Shown here: positions 1 through 7,830 of the stretch, in pieces
How positions within the stretch are numbered: the first letter of the stretch is position 1
How the letters are laid out: every line of letters begins with the position of its first letter
From: JACCWM01 sp040393065
GTDB lineage: Bacteria > Myxococcota_A > Bradymonadia > Bradymonadales > Bradymonadaceae
Assembly: GCA_040393065.1 (NCBI GenBank)
Contig: JBEBUW010000159.1
Location: forward strand, 1-8,473
Length of the DNA stretch: 8,473 nt
Direction: 5' to 3'
The notes under the pieces: generated by a model
Seen by the model: the letters and a program-made list of their open reading frames with translations, nothing else
The model's database searches: none
Told to the model about the DNA's origin: nothing
Made by a program: the position numbers and the translations under genes

Positions 1-111
1 AAAAGGCCTCCTGCAACTGGCGGAACCCTCCTGCCGGCGGCAAAAGGCCTCCTGCCGGCGGCAAAAGGCCTCCTGCAACTGGCGGAACCCTCCTGCCGGC
101 GGCAAAAGGCC
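1..111. repeat. GC-rich tandem repeat array, right-hand end
   Basis: A 49-base segment at 1-49 is repeated without a mismatch at 63-111, giving a 62-bp period. Each period is built from smaller related units of about 18, 21 and 23 bp sharing the core ctcctgc, in two versions: one continuing to ccggcggc, the other to aactggcgg. The ccggcggc version contains a small perfect hairpin, TGCC-GGC-GGCA (4-bp stem, 3-nt loop). The array is cut by the window edge, so its full length and left boundary are unknown. No gene is seen in it. It is an intergenic repeat of unknown role, possibly a relic of replication slippage or a repetitive extragenic element. Confidence 0.93.
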
Positions 112-347
112 ACATCACCCCAAGAACTGGTCTGAAGTGACAAAAACAATACCCTGGATACAAAGTGCGCCTCCTTCAGCACACCCCGCGAAAGGAATTG
201 GATTAAAGCCCGATGGATCTCAAGTTACAGGCTGGTTGATGCCGCGCCCATACCGTATGATAGCGCGTTACGGAGACCGCTCATCCTCACCAATTCCGTA
301 GGTCACGCAGAATCGTCTGAACCCGGCCCCAAACAGATCACAACCAG
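112..347 (+). other. Leader region of the DUF4175/peptidase pair
   Basis: This 236-bp stretch between the left repeat array and the first gene is less GC-rich than the genes that follow. I see no convincing gene, RNA or terminator in it. One frame is open from 136 to a TGA at 349-351 that overlaps the next ATG as ATGA, but it has no ATG start and no recognisable sequence. The stretch presumably carries the promoter and 5' leader of the downstream pair. Confidence 0.5.
256..261 (+). promoter_or_regulatory. Candidate -10 element upstream of the DUF4175 gene
   Basis: The hexamer TATGAT matches the sigma-70 -10 consensus at five of six positions and lies about 85 bp before the start codon. The only -35-like hexamer nearby, TTGATG at 236-241, is 14 bp away, too close for a standard promoter, and no extended -10 TGn is present. 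It is a weak candidate based on the motif alone. Confidence 0.25.
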
Positions 348-3300
348 ATGAACAACTCCTCCATGCAGCCACAATGGGAAGCTCTCCGCGTTTTCCTGCG
401 TAAAACCGACACCGCAACCCGGGGCCCCGTGCTTCTCGAAGGCGCGATCTGGTACCTCATCGCCATGCTGGCCGCTGCCCTGGGCATCCTCGCGCTGAGC
501 GCCCTCGTGCCCACCTGGCGCGAAAGCCTGGGCGGATGGCCCCTGTGGATGGGCCTGGGCGCCGCAACACTCGCCGCCGCCATCGCACTCGGATTGTTCC
601 TGCGCCGCAAACACGACGAATACCGCATCGCCGCAAGCCTGCAACGCCACCACCCGGAATTCCGAAACGACCTCGTCGCGGCCCTGGAATTTGGCGAAAA
701 ACTCTACAGATCCAGCACCGGCCCCGACGCTGCCGACCACGACCCCGGCTTCAGCCGCGCCCTGGCCGAAGCCCACATCGCCCGCACCGCCCGCACCCTG
801 GCCGACCTCCAGGTCGATGGCCACCTGGGCCACCTCATCCCGCGCCGTGAGCTGACGATTCCGGCCATTTCCCTGGCAGCAACCGCACTCCTCGTCTTGC
901 TGCCCATGATTTTCCTGCCGACCTGGACCCTCAACGCCCTGTTCGGCGCCCGCCCGCCTGGCACCTCCCTTTTAGGTCGCCCGATCGAGCGCCCCGTCGT
1001 CGGCCCCCTCGACATCACCCTCACCTTTCCCGCCTACATGGGCATCGAGCGCCAGTACATCCGTGGTTCCACCGGCTACATCGAAGCCATCGCCGGCACC
1101 AGCGTCACCATCCGCACCACGGCCCTGATGCCCGAAACCGAACGCATCGAAATCCTCCTCCAGACCGCCGACAGCCAGGAACCCCACATCCTCGTCATGG
1201 CCCGTCGCTCCGACGGTCTCTTCGAGGCCACCTTCGACGCGCTCCACGAAGGAACCTACCAGTTCCGCGCCGTGCTCAACGACAAATCCACCATCGCCGA
1301 CGGCCTGAGCCGCCCCCTGCGCGTCCTTAGCGACGACGCCCCTGTCATCGAAATCACCGAACCCGCCGCGCACGAACTCGAAGTCCGCCCCGACGACATC
1401 ATCGACCTCCAATTCCACGTCTCCGACGACTTCGGCATCGCAGCCATCGACCGCGTCTTTTACTTCGCCGGCGGCGAAAGCTCCCCCGACCGCAAAGGCA
1501 TTGACAACATCAACCTCTCCACCTCACCCCGCTCCGCCAGCGGCAGCTTTCAGTTCGACTTAAAACCCCTCAACCTGCAGCCCAAAGACACCGTCACCCT
1601 CTACCTGGAAGCGCGCGACCACAACAAAACCACCGGCCCCGGCATCGGCAAAAGCGCCCCCATCACCCTCTACGTCGCCAGCCCCGAAGACAAACACCTG
1701 GCCAACATCGCCGACCAACAGGCCATCGCCGAAGCCCTGCTTCTCCACCTGGCCGACTTTCTCGAAGCCCCCGTCGGCGAACGAAAAGCCCAGAAAAACA
1801 ACGCCTACCGACAAGTCGTCGCGGCCTCCCCCAATCCCAACGACCAGAACCCCGACGACTGGAAAACCCGCATCGAGCGCATCCAGGCCATCCACAACCA
1901 GCGCCCGCCCATTCTCGAAAACATGGAGCAACTCGCCAAAAATCTGCGCGAAGACCCCCTGATGCTCACCCGAGACATCACGTTTTTCACGGCCCTGCTC
2001 GACCAACTCCAGCAACTTCACGACGCCGGCACCTCCACGCTCGCACGCGCCACCGCAAGCGCCGCACCTCCCAGCCTGCTCACCACCCAGGCCGTCGCCG
2101 ACTACGCCGCACGCAGCGAAGACGTCCTCGAAAAAGGCGTCCTCCGCTTCGAAGAACTCCTCGCCAGCCAGAAAATGGAGCTCATCCAGTCCACCGCCGA
2201 AGACATCCGCGAACTCAAAGAACGCCTCAAAGAACTGCTCGAACAATACCGCGCCACCCAAGATCCCGAGCTCAAAGCCGCCATCAAACGCGAAGTCCAA
2301 CGCCTGCGCCAGCGCATGGCCGAACTCATGGCCCGCATGCAAATGCAGCTCAAAAAGCTGCCGCAAGAACACATGAACATGGAAGCCCTCCAGGCCGCCG
2401 AGCTCGAAAGCGACTCCCGACAACTCGCCGACCAGCTCCAGTCCATCGAAGAAATGCTCGACAACGACGACATCGACGGCGCCCTCGCTGCCCTCGACCA
2501 GATGGATCAAACCCTCGATTCTCTCACGCAAGACATGGACAAAGCCTTCTCCGACGCACAACCCGAAGGCATTTCCGAACTCGACCAGAAAGTCGCCGAA
2601 CTCCTCGACCAGACCAACGATCTCGAAAGCCTCGAAAAATCCATCGAACACGACACCCGACAGCTCCAACAAGAAATGGCCGAGCAACGAAAAGACGCCA
2701 TCGAAAAAATGCTCAAACCCTTCACCGACGACATGCTGCGCCGCATCGACGAACAAACCCGCGCACTCGACAAAATCGCCGAGCGCGAACTCGCCGAACG
2801 CGACCGCCCGCTCATCGAAGAAGCCCAGAAAAAACTCCAGAGCCTGCGCGAAATGGTCGAGCAACAAGACATCGAACAAAGTCTCCAGCGCGCAAAATCC
2901 TCGCTCGACAGCCTGCGCGCCCTGCGCCAGATGATGAACCTATCCCAACGCTACATGCCCCCCAACACCGCCGAGTACCGCCAGACCACCGAGGCCCTCG
3001 CCGAACTGAACCCCACCGTGCCCCGCGGCCAACAAATCGTCGACGAACTCGAGAAAATGATGAACCAGGGCCAAAAAAACATGCAGCCCCAACATCAAAA
3101 AGCCCTCGAAGAACTCGCCGAACGCCAGAAACAAGCCGCCGAACAGGCCGAAAAACTCGGCGAACAACTCGATCAGGCATCCGAACGCTTCCCCACCCTC
3201 GATCAACAACTCCGCCCCCAGCTCGACGCTGCGAAAGAAGCCATGCAACAGGCCCAGAAAAGCCTTTCCGAGCCCAATACCCAGCGCGCCCTCGACGAAG

Positions 3301-3542
3301 AACGCGCCGCCCTGGACCAGCTCGGCCAACTCAAACAATCCATGCGCGACGCCCTGCAACGCGAGAAAAACCAGCAGCGCCAGAGCGGCCAGGAACAATC
3401 AGAACGCGTCGAAATCCCGACCCAGGACAGCCGCCAATCCCACGAACGCTACCGCAAAGAAGTCATGGAAGGCATGCGCGAAGGTCGCCTCGAAGATTAC
3501 CAAAGCGAGATCGAACGCTATTACAAGAGTCTGGTAGAATGA
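348..3542 (+). CDS. DUF4175-type membrane protein with long coiled coil
   Basis: The predicted protein has 1064 residues. Hydrophobic segments lie at about 31-53, 62-86 and 170-190. A beta-rich soluble part follows (about 215-460), containing FPAYMGIE (227-234), an EGTYQFRA stretch and a SDDFGI motif (359-364), all typical of DUF4175-family proteins. From about 590 to 1040 it is a charged, Glu/Gln/Leu/Arg-rich coiled coil, ending in a RYYKSLVE-type tail that I associate with PVC homologues. The biochemical role of the family is unknown; homologues often sit near MoxR-ATPase/DUF58/VWA genes, but none is visible here. ATG 348 is the only ATG after the in-frame stop at 318-320; no strong ribosome-binding site precedes it. 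The stop overlaps the next gene's start (ATGA), implying translational coupling. Third codon positions are mostly C or G. Topology inference: inner-membrane anchor with a large soluble tail. Family assignment is by remembered pattern, not a search. Confidence 0.9.
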   Translation: MNNSSMQPQWEALRVFLRKTDTATRGPVLLEGAIWYLIAMLAAALGILALSALVPTWRESLGGWPLWMGLGAATLAAAIALGLFLRRKHDEYRIAASLQRHHPEFRNDLVAALEFGEKLYRSSTGPDAADHDPGFSRALAEAHIARTARTLADLQVDGHLGHLIPRRELTIPAISLAATALLVLLPMIFLPTWTLNALFGARPPGTSLLGRPIERPVVGPLDITLTFPAYMGIERQYIRGSTGYIEAIAGTSVTIRTTALMPETERIEILLQTADSQEPHILVMARRSDGLFEATFDALHEGTYQFRAVLNDKSTIADGLSRPLRVLSDDAPVIEITEPAAHELEVRPDDIIDLQFHVSDDFGIAAIDRVFYFAGGESSPDRKGIDNINLSTSPRSASGSFQFDLKPLNLQPKDTVTLYLEARDHNKTTGPGIGKSAPITLYVASPEDKHLANIADQQAIAEALLLHLADFLEAPVGERKAQKNNAYRQVVAASPNPNDQNPDDWKTRIERIQAIHNQRPPILENMEQLAKNLREDPLMLTRDITFFTALLDQLQQLHDAGTSTLARATASAAPPSLLTTQAVADYAARSEDVLEKGVLRFEELLASQKMELIQSTAEDIRELKERLKELLEQYRATQDPELKAAIKREVQRLRQRMAELMARMQMQLKKLPQEHMNMEALQAAELESDSRQLADQLQSIEEMLDNDDIDGALAALDQMDQTLDSLTQDMDKAFSDAQPEGISELDQKVAELLDQTNDLESLEKSIEHDTRQLQQEMAEQRKDAIEKMLKPFTDDMLRRIDEQTRALDKIAERELAERDRPLIEEAQKKLQSLREMVEQQDIEQSLQRAKSSLDSLRALRQMMNLSQRYMPPNTAEYRQTTEALAELNPTVPRGQQIVDELEKMMNQGQKNMQPQHQKALEELAERQKQAAEQAEKLGEQLDQASERFPTLDQQLRPQLDAAKEAMQQAQKSLSEPNTQRALDEERAALDQLGQLKQSMRDALQREKNQQRQSGQEQSERVEIPTQDSRQSHERYRKEVMEGMREGRLEDYQSEIERYYKSLVE

Positions 3543-5134
3543 AAATTCTAGTTCATAAAACAGCCAAAAACTTCTTCACAGCCCTGTGCTTCGCCCTGCT
3601 CGCTGTCACCTCCCTGGCATTCGCCCCCGCCGCACAGGCGCAATCTGCCGCACAGGCCGAAAACCTGCTCTCCAGCTGGCAAATGCCCCGGGCACACGCC
3701 GTCATCCAGCAACTCGCCGCTCAATATCCCGGCACCCCGCAAGTCCTCTACCTGGAAGCACGCTACGATTTTTACCAGGGCAACTACCAACAAGCGCTCG
3801 ACAAAATCGACGCCGCCATCGCCCAGAGCGGCCCCCACCAGCCCAACCTCGTGCAACTGCGCGAAATCATCCACAACACACTCGAAGTCACCAAAAACTA
3901 CGAACGACACATCAGCCCCAGCAAACGCTTCGAGATCTACATCGCACCCGGCCGTGACCGCGTCCTTTTGCCCTACGCCTTCGAAGCCCTCGACGCAGCC
4001 TACGACGCACTCGCTGAAGAACTCGGCTACCACCCGCCCACGCCCATCCGCGTCGAAATCTACCCGGAAACCGCCGTCCTCGCCAAAGTCTCCACGCTCA
4101 GCGACGAAGAGATCCGCACCTCCGGCACCATCGCCCTCTGCCAGTACAACCGCCTGATGATCACCAGCCCCCGCGCTCTTTTACGCGGCTACGGCTGGGT
4201 CGACACCCTGATCCACGAATACGTCCACTACATCGTCAACCAGAAAGCCGCCAACCGCGTCCCCATCTGGATGCACGAAGGACTCGCCAAATATCTGGAA
4301 CGCCGCTGGCGAGGACCGGACCAGAATCAGTTGTCCATAGCGAGTGAGCAGTTGCTGCATGAGCGCCTCAAAGCCAACACCCTGATCCCCTTTGAAGCCA
4401 TGCACCCCTCGATGGCCAAACTCCCAAGCCAGGAAGACGCCGCCGTCGCCTTCGCCGAAGTCTACACCGTCATGGAATACCTGCGCGAAAAAGTCGGCCC
4501 CGGCGCCTTCGCCAAACTCCTCGACACCATCAACCAGGGCCACGACGCCCAGCAGGCTTTCGCCCTTGTTCTCGGCACCACCTTCAAAAGCTTCGAGCGC
4601 GACTGGAAAGCCTTCTTAAAAACCCGCCCCACACCCGACATCCCCGCGGACGCAACCTTCCAGGATCGCCTCGTCTTCAAAGAAGACGGCGGAACCTCCG
4701 GCGAACTCAGCCAGATTTCCCAACCCCAGGCACGCGACCACATCCACCTCGGCGAACTCCTCCAGGCCCGCCAGCGCTTCGCCGCCGCCGTCGTCCAATA
4801 CGAAAAAGCCGGCCGCCTGCTCGGCGACCACAACCCCATCCTGCAAACCCGCCTGGCCCAGAGCCTGCAACACATCGGACGCCACAAAGACGCCATCGCC
4901 GCCCTGCTCACCGTACGCGATCTGCACCCCGGCTACGTCACCACCTGGCTCGAACTCGGCCGCGCCTCCAACGCGCTCGGCGACCACAATAACGCCCGCG
5001 AATACCTCCTCGAAGCCGCCCGCATCAACCCCTTCCACCCCGACGTTCACCAGGAACTCGCCATCGCCTACGACAAACTCGGCCAGCCCGACCTTGCCAA
5101 AATCGAACGCGAATTCATGCAAATCGTCCGCTAA
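3539..5134 (+). CDS. Exported TPR-containing metallopeptidase (peptidase MA-like, HExxH)
   Basis: The 531-residue protein starts with a signal peptide: KTAK n-region, hydrophobic core at about 12-29, and a probable AQA|QS cleavage after residue 34. A TPR-like helical repeat region follows (about 36-115). The catalytic core holds HEYVH at 226-230, the zinc-binding HExxH with E227 as general base. WMHEGLAKYLE begins at 244, its Glu247 being the likely third zinc ligand, 17 residues after His230, as in gluzincins of the peptidase MA-like group. From about 400 to 530, four degenerate TPR-type helix pairs run to the C-terminus, suggesting protein-protein binding. All three expected metal ligands and the catalytic Glu are present, so it is probably an active protease, though the substrate is unknown. 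The ATG start lies in the ATGA overlap with the preceding gene and no good Shine-Dalgarno is seen, consistent with coupled translation. Expected location: periplasm or cell envelope. Confidence 0.91.
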   Translation: MKILVHKTAKNFFTALCFALLAVTSLAFAPAAQAQSAAQAENLLSSWQMPRAHAVIQQLAAQYPGTPQVLYLEARYDFYQGNYQQALDKIDAAIAQSGPHQPNLVQLREIIHNTLEVTKNYERHISPSKRFEIYIAPGRDRVLLPYAFEALDAAYDALAEELGYHPPTPIRVEIYPETAVLAKVSTLSDEEIRTSGTIALCQYNRLMITSPRALLRGYGWVDTLIHEYVHYIVNQKAANRVPIWMHEGLAKYLERRWRGPDQNQLSIASEQLLHERLKANTLIPFEAMHPSMAKLPSQEDAAVAFAEVYTVMEYLREKVGPGAFAKLLDTINQGHDAQQAFALVLGTTFKSFERDWKAFLKTRPTPDIPADATFQDRLVFKEDGGTSGELSQISQPQARDHIHLGELLQARQRFAAAVVQYEKAGRLLGDHNPILQTRLAQSLQHIGRHKDAIAALLTVRDLHPGYVTTWLELGRASNALGDHNNAREYLLEAARINPFHPDVHQELAIAYDKLGQPDLAKIEREFMQIVR

Positions 5135-5163
5135 AATCCCCCCGCACTGTTCAAAGCCAACGC

Positions 5164-6522
5164 TTATTTCACCCAGCACGCCTTGATATTCGTAAACTCC
5201 AGCATTCCAAACGCCGAAAGCTCACGCCCATAGCCGCTGTGCTTAATCCCACCAAAAGGCATCCGCGGATCGCTCTTTACAATCTCGTTAACCGCCACGT
5301 AACCCGCCTGCATCCGCCCCGCCAACGCACGACCACGCTCTGCCGTCGTCCACAAACTTGCCCCCAACCCATATTCCGAGTCATTGGCAAGCGCAATCGC
5401 ATGCTCGACATCCTCTGCAACCGTCACCGACGCCAGCGGCCCAAACGTTTCTTCCCGAAAAGCCGTCATTTCCGCCGTCACGTCCACAAGCAGCGTCGGC
5501 GGATACATAAACCCCGCCCCTTCTGGAATCTCCCCGCCCAACAAGCAACGCGCGCCCTGCTCGACACTCTCCACAACCTGACGATGCAGCTCATCCCGCA
5601 GATCTTGCCGCGCCAACGGCCCGATCTGCGTCTGCTCATCCAGCGGATTCCCCTGTCGTAAGCCCGAAAGACGCTCCCGAAACCGCTCCACAAACTGCTC
5701 ATAAACAGGCCGTTCTACAATGAACCGCTTGGCCGCAATACAACTCTGACCGTTGTTTTGCGTCCGCCCCAGAACAGCCTGCTCAACGGTTCGTTCCAGA
5801 TCACAATCCGCCAGGACAACAAACGGATCCGAACCGCCCAGCTCCAGCACGCATTTTTTCAACGCGCTCCCGGCCGTCGCCGCCACCGAACGCCCTGCCC
5901 CCACCGATCCCGTCAAAGTCACCGCAGCAATGCGTCGATCACAAATCACATCCGCCACCTGCTCATTCGACGCAAACAAATTCACCACCAGCCCGTCCGG
6001 CGCTCCAACCTTTGCAAAAATCTCCTCAATATCCAGCGCACATCCGGTCACATTCGGCGCATGCTTCAATACCGACACGTTCCCGACCATCAGATTCGGC
6101 GCCGCAAAACGGAAAAACTGCCAGAACGGAAAGTTCCACGGCATGATCGTCAAAATCGCTCCCAACGGCTCAAAACGCACCGCACTATACGCCGCCTCCG
6201 TCGCAACCGACTGCGTTCTCAAAATTTCCGCCCCATGTTCTGCAAAATAATCACAGGTCCACGCACACTTCTCGACCTCGGCCCGCGCCTGAGCAATCGG
6301 TTTCCCCATTTCCTCCGACATGCGCCACGCATATTTCTCTTTTTCCGACCGAAGCATACCGGCCACATTGCGCAACAAATCCGCGCGCTGTTCCAGCGAC
6401 GTCGTCTTCCACACCTCCAGCGCTTTTGACGACCTCTCCAGTTTACTCTGCACAGCCTCATCGGAATCAGCAGAATACTCAGCAATCACGGCACCAGAAA
6501 ACGGATTTACAGACTGTAACAT
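5164..6522 (-). CDS. sad: Succinate-semialdehyde dehydrogenase, Sad/YneI type
   Basis: A 452-residue NAD(P)+-dependent aldehyde dehydrogenase that would oxidise succinic semialdehyde to succinate in the cytoplasm, the last step of the GABA shunt and related routes. Key residues are all present: Asn130 in MPWNFP, Lys153 in VLKHAPN, a GSxxxG coenzyme loop at 205-210, general base Glu227 in LELGGSDPF, nucleophile Cys261 in NNGQSCIAAKRF, Glu358 in EETFGP, and the FGGIKHSGYGREL signature near the C-terminus. Sequence and length closely resemble E. coli Sad (YneI, about 462 aa) more than longer GabD proteins. An open extension to 6609 adds 29 residues that do not look like the family. The chosen ATG begins MLQSVNPFSG, where the family normally starts, and has GAGG six bases upstream. 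It converges on the peptidase gene with a 29-bp gap and no visible terminator. ALDH identity is near certain; substrate is inferred from resemblance. Confidence 0.93.
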   Translation of the reverse strand: MLQSVNPFSGAVIAEYSADSDEAVQSKLERSSKALEVWKTTSLEQRADLLRNVAGMLRSEKEKYAWRMSEEMGKPIAQARAEVEKCAWTCDYFAEHGAEILRTQSVATEAAYSAVRFEPLGAILTIMPWNFPFWQFFRFAAPNLMVGNVSVLKHAPNVTGCALDIEEIFAKVGAPDGLVVNLFASNEQVADVICDRRIAAVTLTGSVGAGRSVAATAGSALKKCVLELGGSDPFVVLADCDLERTVEQAVLGRTQNNGQSCIAAKRFIVERPVYEQFVERFRERLSGLRQGNPLDEQTQIGPLARQDLRDELHRQVVESVEQGARCLLGGEIPEGAGFMYPPTLLVDVTAEMTAFREETFGPLASVTVAEDVEHAIALANDSEYGLGASLWTTAERGRALAGRMQAGYVAVNEIVKSDPRMPFGGIKHSGYGRELSAFGMLEFTNIKACWVK

Positions 6523-6528
6523 GGCAGG

Positions 6529-6532
6529 CCTC
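6529..6532 (-). promoter_or_regulatory. Ribosome-binding site that sets the sad start
   Basis: On the minus strand GAGG lies six bases before the ATG at 6520-6522. Together with the family alignment (NPFSG right after the start), it supports this codon over the upstream in-frame ATG at 6607-6609. Confidence 0.55.
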
Positions 6533-6595
6533 AAGCAAAATCGAGATAGAGAAGACGACAAACACGCCTGTCGCCATTCAAAGCGTTCAAGCGCC

Positions 6596-6623
6596 AATTT
6601 ATGCGGCATCCCCGACTTTGCAA
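6596..6623 (-). promoter_or_regulatory. Candidate promoter for sad
   Basis: Reading the minus strand, TTGCAA (6618-6623) and TAAATT (6596-6601) are separated by 16 bp, each matching the sigma-70 -35 and -10 consensus at four of six positions. The pair lies in the 123-bp gap between the lipoprotein stop and the sad start. The match is modest and could be chance; if real, sad is transcribed independently of the lipoprotein gene. Confidence 0.25.
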
Positions 6624-6645
6624 GTTCATACCAGAGGATTTCCGC

Positions 6646-7686
6646 CTACTCGCGGCACTCCACGCCGGCCGGGCAGAACTCCGGCTCCTCCACCCCAAAA
6701 TAACTCTGCCATTTCATAAACGGATACATATTTTCTGCCCGTAAATGAAACCGCCCCCGCGGAATCACCTCTTCGCCGGCCACCAGCGCCTCAGCAAGTG
6801 TCGGAAAAACCCCGATAACCCGCGATTGCGCCGGCACATATTCATACACCGGAACCTGCACCTCACTGGCCGGTACAACCCGCGTATCCTGCTGCGCATC
6901 CTGCACCGTCATCATCCGACCTGTCTCACGCCGCTCTGCAGATGCTTCCACCCGTACCAGCGCATACGGCCCCTCTTCCCGGCGCTGGCTGCCCTCAGAA
7001 AACTGAAATATCAGCGCCCCGACCTCATTCTGATCTTCGCGATACACGCAGTACATGGCTGACTTCACCAGATGAACCCGTCCCGTCTTCCCGCGCGCCA
7101 ACGGAGCCGTATTCACCCTGGAAATCGCCATACCCTCGCGCCCCAGATAAAAACTATCGCCGCGCTCACCGGTATGACGCACCAACATCGCAAAGATCGG
7201 CGTATCTTTATTCGGCGCCGCACTAAAATGACAGTGCGCCGCCGTCACCTCACGATTCCGAAACGTCGTCTCCCGAATCCCACGCGTAATGGCTTCCTGA
7301 TACTCCACCACATGCCATTTCAAAACGCCGCTATAACCAATGTCACTGTTTTCATGACGCGCATAAACTTCCTGATAATCATCTTCTGGATGATCCAGAT
7401 CGATGACCTCTTCAATCTCATTGGTCTGATGCTCGTCCTCATCTCCCTCTTCCATCTGGCCCGGATCTTCCTCTACCGGCTCCTCATGCTCACCACGTTC
7501 AGAGACTTCTACGATCTCCAGTTTCTTCACACTTGGAACACGCCGAATACAATCGGCACAGCCCGATAAATCTTGCGCCTCCTCCACAACTCTACTGGAT
7601 GTCTTGCACCCAACATGAAAGCAAAACAGCAATATCAATAACGAGATACAGCACTGAACCATCCGTTCCATGCGCTCGTTTGCCAT
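6646..7686 (-). CDS. Putative lipoprotein of unknown function with acidic segment
   Basis: I do not recognise this 346-residue protein. It opens with a short n-region (MANERMERMVQ), a hydrophobic stretch at about 12-26 and Cys27 in FHVGCKTSS, which looks like a lipoprotein signal. His at -3 of the lipobox is unusual, so lipidation is uncertain and a cleaved or anchored N-terminus is possible. A CADC motif (Cys43, Cys46) follows. Residues about 60-105 are strongly acidic (many Glu/Asp), then comes a folded-looking, beta-rich region to the end with no known signature that I can see; it closes with a Cys-containing tail (FCPAGVEC). ATG 7686 is preferred because GGAGAG lies seven bases upstream; an in-frame TTG at 7722 would add 12 residues before the signal. 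It is less GC-rich than the plus-strand genes. It lies upstream of sad on the same strand, with no evident functional link. Confidence 0.82.
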   Translation of the reverse strand: MANERMERMVQCCISLLILLFCFHVGCKTSSRVVEEAQDLSGCADCIRRVPSVKKLEIVEVSERGEHEEPVEEDPGQMEEGDEDEHQTNEIEEVIDLDHPEDDYQEVYARHENSDIGYSGVLKWHVVEYQEAITRGIRETTFRNREVTAAHCHFSAAPNKDTPIFAMLVRHTGERGDSFYLGREGMAISRVNTAPLARGKTGRVHLVKSAMYCVYREDQNEVGALIFQFSEGSQRREEGPYALVRVEASAERRETGRMMTVQDAQQDTRVVPASEVQVPVYEYVPAQSRVIGVFPTLAEALVAGEEVIPRGRFHLRAENMYPFMKWQSYFGVEEPEFCPAGVECRE

Positions 7687-7693
7687 CGCCCTA

Positions 7694-7699
7694 CTCTCC
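7694..7699 (-). promoter_or_regulatory. Shine-Dalgarno of the putative lipoprotein
   Basis: GGAGAG on the minus strand ends seven bases before the ATG at 7684-7686. It is the clearest ribosome-binding site in the window and decides this start over the upstream TTG at 7720-7722. Confidence 0.6.
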
Positions 7700-7830
7700 G
7701 CATTACCCAACGCCCTCAGCAAACATACTTTTCACACTATTCAACAAACGTGGGTACCAATAGAGCGTCTGACAGGGCAACACACAGAACAACACCTTGT
7801 GTATCAGAGCAGCCACGCACCGTTTTATTT
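7700..7830 (-). other. Upstream region of the lipoprotein gene
   Basis: This short non-coding stretch between the lipoprotein gene and the right repeat array is AT-richer than its surroundings. A TATGTT hexamer at 7722-7727 (minus strand) could be a -10 element, but no -35-like hexamer lies at 16-18 bp. I see no hairpin terminator or small gene. Confidence 0.35.

Noticed and set aside
1560..2879. Long minus-strand open frame (439 codons) inside the DUF4175 gene
   Set aside because: It is antisense to a well-supported gene. Its Phe/Leu/Gly-rich product is what the complement of GAA-, CTC- and GCC-rich coiled-coil codons gives, and no domain is visible.
5135..5163. Terminator between the convergent peptidase and dehydrogenase genes
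   Set aside because: The 29-bp gap holds a C-run but no inverted repeat with a T-tract on either strand.
6523..6609. N-terminal extension of the dehydrogenase to ATG 6609
   Set aside because: The extra 29 residues do not resemble the family, whereas the internal ATG at 6522 gives the expected N-terminus and has GAGG upstream.
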